Shown: positions 34,345 to 48,536 of the stretch, piece after piece
Layout of the letters: each line of letters begins with the position of its first letter
Numbering within the stretch: position 1 is the first letter of the stretch
Origin: Artemisia argyi
Taxonomy: Eukaryota; Streptophyta; Magnoliopsida; Asterales; Asteraceae
Length of the DNA: 64,000 nucleotides
Assembly (NCBI GenBank): GCA_030686995.1
Contig: CM060697.1
Location: 99,462,147-99,526,146, forward strand
Reading direction: 5' to 3'
Program-made: the position numbers and the translations under genes
The notes under the pieces: model-generated
What the model saw: the letters and a program-made list of their open reading frames with translations, nothing else
What the model was told of the DNA's origin: nothing
Databases searched by the model: none

Positions 34345-35632
34345 TTAAAGAAGCTGAAATTCCATTGCTAGAAACAGTATGATGGAAACCAAGGTTCAAT
34401 AAACATGAAAATGAAATTACACCTCTAACAATTGACGGTGCATAATGACAATTATTTAAAGATAGTACTAGGCCCGAAGGCAACACTAAATTAAAAACTC
34501 CTATAGCTTCAACTGCTGCATGTGCTCCATTACCCACGTGTAAGAATTGTTGTCCATAGGCTAGCTTTCTCTCAACTCTAAACCCCTGCAAGGTATTGCA
34601 AATATGAATGCCACATCCCGTATCATATACCCATGAATTCAATTTAGGAGTAAGAGTGAATAATTCAATCATAAAGAACGCACCTGATGAACTGGGGTTA
34701 CCAGCTTCATTCCCCTGCTTCTTGAGTCGCAAGTCATGAATGTAGAGAGGACAATTGCGCTTCCAATGGCCTTTTTCATGACAATGGTGACAAGCCTGAT
34801 CCTTCTTGCTTGGCGGATTCACCTTGTTCTGCTTAGGCTGATGCTGCTTCACCTTGGGCATCTTGGGTTGAGGTTGATAGGCCATGACCTGCTTGCCTTT
34901 ATCACCTTTTCCCTTGCCTTTGTTCACATGCGATTTCTTCTGGATTCTTCCCCCATGAATCGCCAACACTTGCGGGGTAGGGGCCTTGACCTTAGCTGGT
35001 AGACTTTTCTCATAATCAACAAGCAGTGCGAGTAATTCTGAGACTGTCTTCCCCGAGTAGTGCATGTTGAAATTCTGCACAAAACCAGCAAAGTCCGTGT
35101 TAAGGGACATGTTGATCAAGTGCACTTGCACATTGTCGGGGTAACCAAATCCAATTCTGTGAAGCTGATCAAAAGATTCTTTCATCTCAGTCACATAATC
35201 TTCAACTGGTTTACCATCACCATGCTTGCAGTTGTGTAGCTTGTCAAGTTCATCATACAGTTCAACTGCAGGTGGTTTCTCATAAGACTGCTTAAGTACT
35301 TCAAGCATATCTTTAGGGAAAAAATACTCAAACTTCTTTTGTAACTGAGCACTCATGCTAGTTAGCATTAAACAAGCAACCTCATTAAACTTAGCATGTT
35401 CCACCCTCCATGTCGCCTTAACTGCTTCTGGTTCAGTAGCAGCAGGCTCAGCTGGGCATTCATCGGTCAAGTAATCTAGCTTTCCGGACGCCCTCAAGAC
35501 AATTCTGAGCGAACGGTGCCAATCATTGAAATTCTTTCCAGTCAGTTTTTCTCTTTCAAGATGACTCTTGAAAGCAGAAATCACAGTTGGATTATCGGGT
35601 TGAGCCATATCTACAGATAAAAGTTCAAACAT
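34325..35632 (-). CDS. copia gag and protease part
   Basis: 435 codons. Gag begins with a matrix/capsid-like segment (LEREKLTGKNFNDWHRSLRI) and a VEDYVTEMKESFDQL helix region, then a lysine- and glutamine-rich linker, then one zinc knuckle CHHCHEKGHWKRNC (CX2CX4HX4C). The protease follows with WVYDTGCGIHICN (catalytic Asp in DTG). The frame ends early at 34325 because of a one-base shift in a homopolymer; the intact family reads straight into integrase. The ATG at 35632 is the first in frame; the one at MAQPDNPT nine codons later is an equally likely start. Gag packages RNA in the cytoplasmic particle and the protease cuts the polyprotein. Confidence 0.85.
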   Translation of the reverse strand: MFELLSVDMAQPDNPTVISAFKSHLEREKLTGKNFNDWHRSLRIVLRASGKLDYLTDECPAEPAATEPEAVKATWRVEHAKFNEVACLMLTSMSAQLQKKFEYFFPKDMLEVLKQSYEKPPAVELYDELDKLHNCKHGDGKPVEDYVTEMKESFDQLHRIGFGYPDNVQVHLINMSLNTDFAGFVQNFNMHYSGKTVSELLALLVDYEKSLPAKVKAPTPQVLAIHGGRIQKKSHVNKGKGKGDKGKQVMAYQPQPKMPKVKQHQPKQNKVNPPSKKDQACHHCHEKGHWKRNCPLYIHDLRLKKQGNEAGNPSSSGAFFMIELFTLTPKLNSWVYDTGCGIHICNTLQGFRVERKLAYGQQFLHVGNGAHAAVEAIGVFNLVLPSGLVLSLNNCHYAPSIVRGVISFSCLLNLGFHHTVSSNGISASLNGVFLF

Positions 35633-37345
<1,713 letters not shown>

Positions 37346-38075
37346 TGTTAGAGTTTGACAATCAAAGTACACAAATATGCGGAAGCTAGGATCAAGTATA
37401 ACATATACATAGATTAACTAAAACACAAAAAGTAACGTACCTGATGCACTTCAATAAATCTTGAATCTTGTGCAAACTAGATCAATGATAAACCCCTTAC
37501 CGTTTTTATTTATCGATCTCTTGATAATTACCATAGTAAGTAATTACCTCGTTCTTGTACACACAAACTAATACCGAATTAAAGTGATTGCAAGATTAAA
37601 CACAAGTAATATTTTTGCTTATGAAAAAATCGATCCAACCCTAGGGTTTAGGGATTCGATCGACCAAGGAAGAAAACAAGGAGAAGAGAAAACTTTAGGG
37701 TATTGTGTGTGCACAAAAGGTGAGAAACAATTGACGCTTGGGTTTGTATATATACTAGAAGATATCTTGGAGACCAAGCAAGGCATGGATCGACCCTAAT
37801 GGGTTTGGGTCGACCGGCCATACACCCACAAGGGTGTTCCAGATCCTTCTTGTCTTCCAAATTACATTCTAGTCCTTTTTCTTATTATTTAACGATAGTT
37901 AGTTCGTACGTTTAATCACTAATGATCATTAGTCCTTATACTTGTGTTATTAATAAATATACATAACAATTAATATTTATTAATCTTTAATTCTCGTTTG
38001 TAATGTGTGCAATCCTGAGGTCTCGGGTTCGATACTAGTCATTTACTAATTAATATTTATACGTAACTTTTAACA
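37346..38075 (-). repeat. 5' LTR of the Angela-like element
   Basis: 730 bp; plus orientation TGTTAGAG to TTTTAACA. The TATATATA box is at about 37747-37754 (minus). It differs from the 3' LTR by around two dozen bases. The tRNA-like T-arm is near 38010-38037. Confidence 0.9.
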
Positions 38076-38319
38076 GTTAGACCTTATCGAAGACTAGCAG
38101 GTCCAATACTCTCCAATGGAGGGGCTAATTTGTCTTGTTGTATTCCATGATGTTCCTCAATTTACAGTTGACATCATTTTTAATTAGTTATAACACGAGG
38201 ACAAGCAAAATCAATTGAAACTTCACAAAGGTTAACATATACTAGTCATAACACAGGACACGTATGACACCTTTTGGTGATATCAATAAACACGTAACAA
38301 AGAGAGGAAATTCATTTAC

Positions 38320-39195
38320 CTGTTTCAGGAGGTCTGCTTCACTTGAAAATGGGGACCATTTAACCACTGCATCAATATTCATGATCAGCCTTTTCCATTG
38401 CAATCAACATAAACACCATAGAGTCAGATGAGTGAGTAAAAAATTTTAGTCTCCTACAAAAGGTTACCATCTCAAGGTAACTTGAGCTATAGATAAAAGA
38501 GTCTTGAACCATGTCACATTCATATAAACCTTAAAGGGAGGATGACAAACTGACTTTCTCTATTAGTCGGCTTCAACCAAATTTTACCTTTTGCAACTTT
38601 CACTTTATAGCCAGAATTTAGGTGCAATGTGTTATTAGGATTTAAGTATTTAACCATATAAGAGATCAACTAAACTGTGTAGAGCAAGCTAGTTCCTATA
38701 TCTTCTTTCCCAGTGACTCGTAGAAATGTGTAGGACACTAGGACAAGAGGCCAATGCTCTGTGTAGACCTGCAAGACAAGACCACCAAAGATTTCATACA
38801 AGCAAATATTTCCTTCTGTTTTCTTTAAAGGAGACTATCCAATATCACATTAATGAAATATATATATAGTTTTTTTTTTTTTTCCACAAGCCCAACCTCT
38901 TTCCATTTATCGCTGAGCACCGGTAAAGACAATAACGTTAGCCCCAAGCCTCATTGTACTTGTCTTGAAACCATTACCGTCTGTCAAAAGTATGACGAAA
39001 GGAAATAAACAGCTAAAATAAAAACTCATCCTCATCCCAAAATATAATCTTCCATCAAACATAAAATGGGAGCTTTTGATCAAATTCATGAAGTTCACTT
39101 ACATTGTCCAGTAGTTTCTGCAACCTTGCTTTCCAAAGAATATCCAAGAGACATGCATTGTCACAACCTATCTTGGTCCATCCCGCCACCATTAT
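38320..39195 (-). pseudogene. Relic of a MORC-family GHKL ATPase gene
   Basis: Four exon pieces of a plant MORC (Microrchidia) protein can be read in order on the minus strand. Exon A (39195-39103) gives DNGGGMD, the ATP-binding N-box region, then SLGYS, and ends at donor CAAT|GTAAGTG. Exon B (38980-38911) begins after TTTTGACAG and gives GNGFKTSTMRLGANVIVF; the A-B junction restores the Tyr codon before GNGFKT. Exon C (from 38768) gives STQSIGLLS then YTFLRVTGKEDI. Exon D (about 38382-38320) gives VVKWSPFSSEADLLKQ, ending at CAG|GTAAATG. Lesions: TGA at 39161-39163 inside exon A, an 8-bp duplication at 38731-38744 shifting the frame in exon C, and an apparent donor change (ATAAATGG instead of GTAAATGG) after exon B. 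MORC proteins act in gene silencing and defence. No N-terminal or C-terminal exons were found; the Angela-like element lies just downstream. Confidence 0.75.
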
Positions 39196-41099
39196 CTACA
39201 GAAAGTAGTTGGAAGAACGGTTAACAATAAAGAAATATGAGTGGCTAGATTAGAGGTGAAAATTTCGACCCATTTACTTATGAACAGGTTGATTTGAGTT
39301 GTGTCTTATCTGATATGGGTTAGATGTGTCAGATCTGAGTGTTTAGCTAAAAGGTAAAAGGACAAATGGATCAGATAGGTTTAAATAACATTCTCTTAGT
39401 GATCATAATTAACACATTAATAATCGATAAAAAGTTTGAGAGTAATGGCGCAGTTCAACCCAACCCAACCTGTCATGTACAAAAACTGACCCATTTCAAC
39501 CTGATTTGCTCTGACACCCCAACCTGTGCAGCTAGTAATCTCTAGAATTTCCCAACCCACGTCCTAGCTCAGTAGGACCTCCTGCACAACTAACAGTACA
39601 CACTAATAACCCACATATTTTGTGGATTGACTGCAATCTTCCATTTACGATTACAAAGAGACATGACACATCATTCATCACACACCAGATGAAATAAAAG
39701 GGGAAGGCCTAAACCAACAATTATTAAAAACGACTAAAATATTTATAATGGAAGTGTATGTACTATTGATTTGATAACAATGATAACCACCCCCATGAAT
39801 AAATCATTTGAATTCCAAACATCATTTTGTAGATTTCATACTCATAAAATACATATGAATGAATAGATAATGTGTGTAGCTTTAGATCAGTAATTTGATG
39901 ACAACAAGGTGCAGGGTACTTTGGGTTACATATGAATTTTACAATCAACTTACGTGATCTGCTAAATAGAAACCACAACATGAGAACTGAAACTCACATG
40001 AAAATTCTGCATTTTAAACAAATCTACAAGTGCCTTTTTTTTGCGACGATTGCCATACAAGAAAAATATGCCAAAAATATAGTATGTAGTATATAAACAG
40101 GTTGGTTCATTGTCCAGGGTTCATAATAGTACGTAAATCTACAAGTGCCTTTTTTTTTTTTTTTTTTTTGCGACGATTGCCATACAAGAAAAATATACCA
40201 AAAATATAGCATATAGTATATAAACAGGTTGGTTCATTGTCCAGGGTTCATAGTAGTACGTATATCTACGAGTGCTATTTTTTGTATTAAAAATGAGCCA
40301 CTATCCCTGCTGTGATTCTTTTGATACATGCTCTCTTCGGTTATGCATTTAACCTGTCACAAAAATATCGCTCAAAAAACTTGGTACCTAGTTTACTTAA
40401 CTGATTTACATTTGATATGTTAACTTCATTAAGTGATGCGGAATTGACCACTAAATTTGATGAGTGACAGTCCTCTATCAAAGCTCCGCAGTTGACGAGT
40501 GACAATGAAGGTGCTCTGCCGGAATGCGGTGATAAGAGAAAACTGGGGAAGAATAGTTGAGAGATGGAGGTTAGGGTTTCAAACTGGGGAAAATGTGATC
40601 GAAGTACGCTTTTTTTTTTTTTTTTTTTTTTTAATTAAAATTGTTTTTCTTATAGTCGTGAAAATTTGGAAAAATTGCTCTAGTGATGTTTTTAGTTTCC
40701 ATCACAAATGTCAAAAATTGGTGTAGACTTGTGTCATTATTTTTTATGTTAAGTTATGGTTTAATTTAGTCACAAGTTTTGTGTTGAGTCATTGGTTGAT
40801 TGAGTCATAATTTAGTGGGCAGAATAAGTCATGTATCTTCCTAGTCTTATGGGGTAGTCTTGGTAAGTGTTTCAACTTTCAACATTTGACTAGGTAAAGT
40901 AGTAAGTAGTGGTTTCCTAGTTTTCAGTCAAGCAGTTAGTACTTCATCTTTATTTATTGTAATCGATGGCTCAAGTTTGAAGAACCAAAATAAAATCTTT
41001 CATTCTCCAGTTTATAAGTTTTTCATTTCTTTGTTTCCGATCTATCCTTTCTCTGACTAACCATTCCATTTTATCCTTTCAATCATTAAATGTCCCTAA
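39196..41099. other. Intergenic sequence without recognised genes
   Basis: 1.9 kb of AT-rich DNA. It would hold the upstream exons of the MORC relic if they survived, but none is readable. It contains a tandem duplication at 40020-40263 and a T run at 40611-40632. Confidence 0.4.
40020..40263 (+). repeat. Tandem duplication of about 118 bp with T-run expansion
   Basis: Two copies start AATCTACAAGTGCC and contain GCGACGATTGCCATACAAG and AACAGGTTGGTTCATTG. The first copy has 8 T's and the second about 20, so the size difference is the homopolymer. Confidence 0.8.
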
Positions 41100-41162
41100 T
41101 TAATTTTGCAGTGCATATGAAAGATAGGGTTGGCAGATAAGTATGTCGCGCCTAGATAGTTG
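41100..41162 (-). pseudogene. Left fragment of an old copia RNase H, split by insertion
   Basis: The minus strand reads LGATYLSANPIFHMHCK, the standard copia RNase H segment that follows the WCDN motif. It continues from the relic on the other side of the element at 41163-47324; one copy of the AGTTG duplication (41158-41162) keeps the reading frame. Leftwards the similarity fades. Confidence 0.65.
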
Positions 41163-41486
41163 TGTGAGCGTATAATCTCGACATTGCTCCGTTCGAAAAT
41201 TCAGAAACATGAAAGACCAGAGTTGCTCGTTAGAAATATAATAACCGAATAGCGGTTAGTAGTTAAAAGTTAGTTATTTTAGTTTGTTAGTTAATCGGTT
41301 ATAGAACCGAATAGTTGTGTCGTTTGGGTAATACCTATTCGAACAGATACATTGGTTGGTTGGCAACCTTTCATGTAGTATAAATACATACACATATGTA
41401 ACGATACAAAGGTTAGACGATTAATAAAGTTATCTAGTTTACATTGCAATTTCATATATCGACTCACTCGTAATTTGGGACCAACA
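41163..41486 (+). repeat. 5' LTR of the decayed copia element
   Basis: 324 bp with TG..CA ends and a TATA box (TATAAATA, 41379-41386). Confidence 0.92.
41379..41386 (+). promoter_or_regulatory. Candidate TATA box
   Basis: TATAAATA in GTAGTATAAATACATAC about 108 bp before the LTR end, the usual spacing for a short copia LTR promoter. Confidence 0.55.
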
Positions 41487-41488
41487 TT

Positions 41489-41500
41489 TGGCATCAGAGC
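41489..41500 (+). other. Primer binding site (initiator Met tRNA type)
   Basis: TGGCATCAGAGC two bases after the LTR, one mismatch to TGGTATCAGAGC. Confidence 0.8.
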
Positions 41501-42224
41501 CTTGCTTTGATTACACACTCGTTACATACATCAAAACCATAAACCATTAAGGAGACCAAAAGAAACCAAAACTGAAAGTTTATACGCGCTGAAACTTTGT
41601 TTCAGAAAACTCGATACGCAACGTTCAAACAAAAAAAGGGACGCTGCCTGGATAACTTAGACGCAAGGAAAGTAGTGCACGACCGTACTTGTGTAGAAAT
41701 TGCAAACGAGAAGGCACCAAACGAAGTGGTGACTTGTTAGTTTTGTTGGTGTGATCCTGTATGCGAGAAAGAAACAAAGAAAACTTTGTTACAAAACCTT
41801 TATTGGCAGCCAACATCATACAACAAAACCGAGACATCTTTGTTGCTATCTATTGCAACAAAGTTTGAAAAGAAGACGTCAAAAGAAAAATAGAAGACCC
41901 ACGTTTACAACATAATGCAAACGTTGGAAAGAAAAGCAAAGTTGCTTGGTTTGAAAAGGTATACCGATTAAGAAAACAATCAAAGATTGTTTTGGAAGAC
42001 GCTCGCAATACAAGGAAGGACAACAACAGGAACAATTTGATCACTTGTTTGCAAGGAGTACCGTCGAGTATTCTTGTAGGTTGTTGTGAAGTTATACGGT
42101 GTGGAACAAAGAAGGAGTATTGTAGAACGCGGACAAGCAAAGAGGGCAACAAGGACTCAAGCAAGCGCCTACCTTGTTGAAGATACTACCGTCGAGTAGT
42201 AAGAAAAAAATAAGCAACTCGCTT

Positions 42225-42261
<37 letters not shown>

Positions 42262-42785
42262 AAAATACCGAGAGTATTTTTGGATTTTGTGTTCACGCAG
42301 ATTTGAAAACCAAAAAAATAATAAATAAAATAAACAACAAAACAACAAGTTTGTTGTTTACCGAGAACTTGAGAGTTCTTTGGAAATAAAGCCGAGAAAA
42401 ACAAAGTTGTCTAGGGCACGAATTGTTTTCAAGTTGACACAAAGAGAAGAAGAACAACGTGGTACGAAGTGTGGTTATTGAAGAGAACAACTCGACAACA
42501 TCAAAAGGGTGTACCGAATTGTTTTGGAAACAAGAACGAGGGAAAGGAAAAGGCAATAGTTGGTATACTCGAGTACCGACACAAAGGGAATACACGTGTG
42601 ACTAATACAACGAGATCACAACAATTTCAAATTTTTGGATTTCATTTCATACCTACATAGTATAGATATTTACTTTATACTATTAGAAATCCATAGAATT
42701 TATATTAGGATTCCCGGATAACTATTTCTGTTCCCGTAGTATTAAGTGATACCACACTAGTTAGAAATTCCCATACGATTAGAAG
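41501..42785 (+). other. Leader of the decayed copia element
   Basis: About 1.3 kb between primer binding site and gag. It contains a T run at 42228-42260. Short ORFs here show no family resemblance. Confidence 0.6.
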
Positions 42786-45700
42786 GTGAAGATTGTAAAC
42801 ACATTTAAGATGGCCGGTGACGATGCGAATAACAGTAACACTATAGTGAAACCCGTAATACCTATTGCACAATACCAATGCCCTAAACTCAAAACCACAA
42901 ACTACACGGTTTGGGCAATACAAATTAAGGTCATAGTAGAAGCACATGATTTATGGGAAACAATAGAACCTAAGGATAACGCGCAAATAGATGATAAGAA
43001 GGATAAGGCAACTACTGCCCTCCTATATCAAGCGTTGACCGAAGATGTGATTTTACAAGTAGCAAGCTGTAAGACGGCAAAAGAATTATGGGAATCATTA
43101 AGAAAGAGACACGTTGGAGAAGAAAGAGTGCAACAAGCACGGTTACAATCATTGATGATTGGATTTCATACCCTTCAGATGAAGGAAGATGAAACGGTGG
43201 ATGCATTCACAACCAAACTGAACGGCTACGCCACGAAGGCAAAAGAATTAGGGAAGACTTTGGATGAATCACTTTTAGTATGAAAACTATTAGACTCTAC
43301 ACCAGATAGGTTCATAAAAATAGTAGCATCCATAGAACAGACAAATGATCTTGATAACATTAAGTTAGATGAGATCGCTAGAAGACTTAAGGCATTCAAG
43401 GAAAGGATAAAACTCCGAAAGGGAGGACAAGTAGAAAGCCAGGATAATTTATTGTTCGCACAAGGCGAACTCTCTAAAAAAGGAAAACGTTTTCACAAAC
43501 GAGGTGGTAGATCAAACTACTCACAAAGAAACTGGCATAATAAGGGAAACAAAAACAACTCGAATGCAGAAAACTCATCTCACAAAGATAAACCAAACAA
43601 GGGTAGACAAGAGTGGGATATGAGTAAAGTGAAGTGTTACAATTGTGGAAAACTAGGACATATAAGGAATGAGTGTAGAAAACCATTAACAAATCACGAA
43701 CAATCAAACCTTATCTTAGAAGTCGATGAACCATCACTATTAATGGCTACACACGAAACTGAAGAAGTTTTGTTGAACGAAGGACAAATACAATCTCAAA
43801 AATATGCTACAACAGATGCTAGCATATAGTATCTAGATAATGGTGCAAGTAACCATATGATAGGAACCAAGAGTCATTTTAAAGATATTGACGAAAGCAT
43901 CACTGGACGCATTCGTTTTGGAGATGGATCGTATGTAGAAATAAAGGGTAGAGGTTCAATATTGTTAGTATGTAGGAACCAACAACAAAAGATAGTTTCG
44001 GACGTTTACTACATTCCGAACATTAAGAGCAACATACTTAGTCTAGGACAACTTACCGAGATAGTTTGTAAGATCATCATGGATGGAAACAAACTGACTT
44101 TGTATGATAAGAACAAGACATTGTTGATGAGAGTAGAACGATCTAAGAATCGACTTTACAGTATCAGATTACATATTGAAGCACCTATATGTCTCTTAGC
44201 AAACATAGATAACCAAGCATGGTTATGGCACGCTAGATTAGGTCATTTGAACTTTGACGCATTAGACAAGATGACAAGAAAGGGTCTAGTGGAAGGAATA
44301 CCGAGAATAAAACATGCAGGACAAATATGTGATGCATGCTTATTAGGAAAACACATTAGAACACTATTTCCAAACAAAGCTAAATTCAGATCTAAGAACC
44401 CGTTGGACTTGGTATATGGAGATCTTTATGGTCCCATAAGCCCAGCCATACATTCTGGAAAGAAGCTCATCTTCTTATTACTAGATGACTGTACATGTTT
44501 CATGTGGGCCTACTTTCTAACATCGAAAGATCAGGCATTTAACACATTCAAGGAATTTAGACAGAAGGTTGAAATGGAGTTGAAGTTGAAGTTAAAAATG
44601 CTAAGAACAGATAGAGGAGGTGAATTTACATCTAATGAATTCACCAAATACTGTAAGGAGAATGGTATAGCAAGACAATTGACAGCACCATACTCACCAC
44701 AACAAAACGGTGTAGTGGAGAGAAAGAATATGATAGTTTTATCAACTACTAGGAGTATGATGAAAGCAATGAAGTCACCCTTAACTTTTTGGGCGGAAGC
44801 AGTTAGACACGCCATTTCCATACTCAACAAGGTACCTACGAAAGCCCTGGAAGATAAAACACCATATGAAGCCCTCTACAACAGAAAACTAAATCTGGAA
44901 TACCTAAGAATATTTGGATGCACAGCTTATGCTAAGATAACGATACCTCACTTGAAGAAGTTAGATGACAGAAGCATACTGATGATTTATTTAGGAGTAG
45001 AGGAAGATCAAAAGCGTGTAGGCTATATGAACCAATAGGAAAGAAGAAACATGTTAGTAGGGACGTAAAGTTTATGAAAACGAAACCGTGGGATTGGGAT
45101 AAAAGTGGAGAGGATACAAGTACACAAGACACATTTTGGACTAGTCTTGTGATAGACGAAGTTGACAATGAAAATCCTACACCAGTCAACATAGAAAACA
45201 ATGATAATATGTATCCGATACCGGATCCATTGCCAGATCCAACATCAAATCCAGACTCACCAATCACACCACCAACATATAATTACGACCCTAACTCAGA
45301 AGAGGAACAAGAAGCTACTTTTAGCTCATTAGAGAGCTCAGATCAAAGATATGATCATAGACCAGTTCGAGGTTTCAGAGATATAACAGAAGTTTACCAA
45401 ACTGCAAATGAAGTAGAAGCACCTAGCTTATTCTTCACTGAAGAAGAACCTCGTAATTATAAGGAAGCATCTAAAGATAAGAAGTGGATTGAGGCCATGG
45501 AGGTTGAATTAGATTCAATCAACAAGAATAACACATGGACTCTTACCACATTGCCTGTAAATCAGAAGGCAATAGGACTCAAGTGGGTTTATAAGACCAA
45601 GAGAGATGCTCAAGGAAAGATCATAAAGTATAAGGCAAAATTAGTAGCAAAAGGTTATGTACAAGAACAAGGAATAGACTTCGATGAAGTATTCACACCA

Positions 45701-46991
45701 GTTGCTAGGATAGAGACAGCTCGTTTGATATTAGCACTAGCAGCATATCATGGTTGGCAAGTACACCATTTAGATGTAAAATCAGCATTTTTGCATGGAG
45801 AATTGAAGGAAGAAGTCTATGTCACACAACCTGAAGGTTTCATTCAACAAGGAAACTCAGGAAAAGTCTACAAGCTAACTAAAGCTTTGTATGGCTTAAG
45901 ACAAGCACCAAGAGCTTGGAATGTGAAGCTTGATCAAACCTTGAAGTCATTAGACTTTAAGAAATGTAATCTCGAACAAGCCATCTACACAAAGAGAAGT
46001 AAGACTTCTACACTAATAGTTTGAGTATATGTAGATGATTTAATAATCACGGGTACTCCAAAGAAGGAAATAGACTTGTTCAAATCCCAAATGAAAGACA
46101 AATATGAAATGATCGACTTAGGGTTGCTAGATTATTACCTTGGGATAGAAGTTACACAGACAGGAGGAGAGATTAAAATCAAGCAGACAGGATATATTAA
46201 CAAGATCTTGAAAGAAACAAGTATGACGGACAGTAATGATACGAAGATACCGTTGGATCCCGACACTAAGTTAGTCAAGGCGGAATACGGAAACCCAGTT
46301 GACGCAACTTACTACCGAAGCTTAATTGGAAGTCTTAGGTACTTATTACATACAAGACCAGATCTTAGTTACTCAGTCGGACTACTCAGCAGATTTATGC
46401 AAGACCTGAAGGATCATCACCTGAAGGTAGTAAAACAAGTAATCTGATATATCAAAGGAACAAAGGAGCATGGAATAATATACAAGAAAGAAGGCGGTTG
46501 CAAGATTACATGTCAGTGACAGTAGTTATGGAATCAACACCGGTCAAGGAAAAGGAACTACTGGAATCGTATTTTACTTTAGAGAGTCACCTATTACTTG
46601 GTGTACTCAGAAACAACCTACAGTGGCACTCTCATCATGTGAATCAGAATTCATGGCGGCTACTGCAGCAACATGTCAAGCTTTATGGTTAAAACGACTG
46701 CTTAGTGAATTAACTGGATGGCAAGAAAAGAGAATAACGCTTAGAGTTGACAACATATCAGCAACAACACTCGTAAAGAACCCAATATTTCATGGAAGAA
46801 GCAAGCACATCGATATTCGCTATCATTTCATTCGTGAATGTGTAGAGAATGGTCATATCAATGTGGAACACGTTAGTGGAGAACTACAAAGAGTAGACAT
46901 CTTAACAAAAGCCTTACCAAGACTCAAGTTCATGACTATGCGACAAATGCTCGGAGTTCAAGACTTAGGACAAAGCAACGATCAAGATTAA
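42786..46991 (+). pseudogene. copia gag-pol with multiple stops and frameshifts
   Basis: Domains in order: gag (TTNYTVWAIQIKVIVEAHDLW, then TAKELWESL; MAGDDANNS is a likely start at 42810), zinc knuckle CYNCGKLGHIRNEC, protease YLDNGASNHM, integrase (WHARLGHLNF, CDACLLGK, YGDLYGP, LRTDRGGEF, VVERKN), reverse transcriptase (KAKLVAKGYVQEQG, HLDVKSAFLHG, YGLRQAPRAW, YVDDLIITG), RNase H (LSSCESEFMAATAA, IDIRYHFIRE) and the end VDILTKAL. Stops: TGA 43281-43283, TAG 43827-43829 (Trp before YLDNGAS), TGA 46022-46024 just before VYVDD, TGA 46445-46447. Frame changes occur near 45010-45035 and 46500-46509. Most stops look like CGA to TGA or TGG to TAG changes, as expected from methylation-driven decay. 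Confidence 0.9.
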
Positions 46992-47000
46992 GGAGGAGAA

Positions 47001-47324
47001 TGTGAGCATATAATCTCGACATTGCTCCGTTTGAAAATTCAGAAACATGAATGACCAGAATTGCTCGTTAGAAATATAATAACCGAATAGCGGCTAGTAG
47101 TTAAAAGTTAGTTATTTTAGTTTGTTAGTTAATTGGTTATAGAACCGAATAGTTGTGTCGTTTGGGTAATACCCATTCGAACAGATACATTGGTTGGTTG
47201 GAAACCTTTCATGTAGTATAAATACATACACATATGTAACGATACAAAGGTTAGACGATTAATAAAGTTATCTAGTTTACATTGCAATTTCATATATCGA
47301 CTCACTCGTAATTTGGGACCAACA
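47001..47324 (+). repeat. 3' LTR of the decayed copia element
   Basis: 324 bp copy of 41163-41486, preceded by the polypurine tract at 46990-47000 and followed by AGTTG. Confidence 0.92.
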
Positions 47325-48536
47325 AGTTGCACCATAGTATAGGATCTAAAGATGTATGAATGTTAAGCTCACAGAGAAGAGCTTGAAGCCATGTGAGTTG
47401 AGCGACATTGTCAGAAAGTGCTTTATATTCAGCTTCTGTAGAGGAACGTGAAACTTTACGTTTCTTACTAGCGATCCAAGATGTAAGGTTTCAACCAAGG
47501 TAGATAGCAAATCCCCCTGTGGACCGTCAATCATCTGAATCCCAGCTAGTCGGCATCTAAGAAAGCATTAAGAGAAGCAGTGGGTTATCTTATCATAGTA
47601 CATCTGTAAAACCTTGAAGAATGAAAAATAAGCATACAAGATAACATAAAATCTGTTTGACTACCGACCAATGAGTGTCGGTTGGAGCATGCATATATAA
47701 GCATACTTGGTTGAAAAGAAAAGCTATGTCAGGTCGAGAAAGGATAACATATTGTAAAGAACCTAGAATCTGCCGATATTTGACAGAGAAAGCATCATTG
47801 TCATCTAAACTGAGTGAACTCAAGGAAATAATGTGAGATGGCATTTGATTGCAGTTACCTAGAACAACCCCGTGTAAGATCTCCAAAATATACTTCTTTT
47901 GAGATAGCATAATGCATAACTTATGAGGAACAATTTCGATAGCCAACAAATCGCTAGGTAGCTCAAGATCTTTTAAAGAAGCAGATGGTCTAAGTTGGCA
48001 AAATATAGTTTCGATAACGCCTTTATTGTTACTTGTAATGATGATGTTATCCACGTAAACCAAGATTTACAAAATAGTGCTTCCATGTGAATAGATAAAC
48101 AAAAAAGGATATTTTTTAGAGCCTCTAAAACAAATATCATAAAGTACATTGAATAGGCGCTAAAACCATGCACATGGGGCCTGTTTTAATCCATGAATAC
48201 AATTATAAAGGAAACATACATGATTTGGACGTTGTGGCTCAACAAAACTGGGAGGTTATTTCATATAAATTGTTTTCTTTAGACTGCCTTGATGGAATGC
48301 ATTTTGAACATCTTATTGGCGAAACGGCCAGTTATGAGCAACCACAAGGGAGATCTTAGCCGGAATAGTTGTCGAATTAAAACTAGGCTAAGCGTCTCAT
48401 GAAACTCAATTCTTGGTTTTTGGCAAAACCTTTTGCAAGAAATCTTGCTTCACAAGAAATAGCACCATTTTTGTCTTGTATTAACCTATAATCCCACTTA
48501 CAATCAACAACACTGGTTTTAGGAGCATGTGGTACT

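Larger units (their letters stand above)
41163..47324 (+). mobile_element. Decayed Ty1/copia element
   Basis: LTRs of 324 bp each (41163-41486 and 47001-47324) start TGTGAGC and end GGGACCAACA. The target duplication AGTTG is at 41158-41162 and 47325-47329. The primer binding site follows the left LTR and the polypurine tract AAGGAGGAGAA precedes the right one. About eight LTR differences (2.5%) by eye. Gag-pol is complete in domain content but has at least four stops and two frameshifts. It is inserted in the RNase H region of an older minus-strand copia relic. Confidence 0.92.

Noticed and set aside
38095..38190. Possible next MORC exon (AAATTGAGGAACATCATGGAA on the minus strand)
   Set aside because: Only a weak resemblance, no good acceptor and early stops, so it was left out of the gene model.
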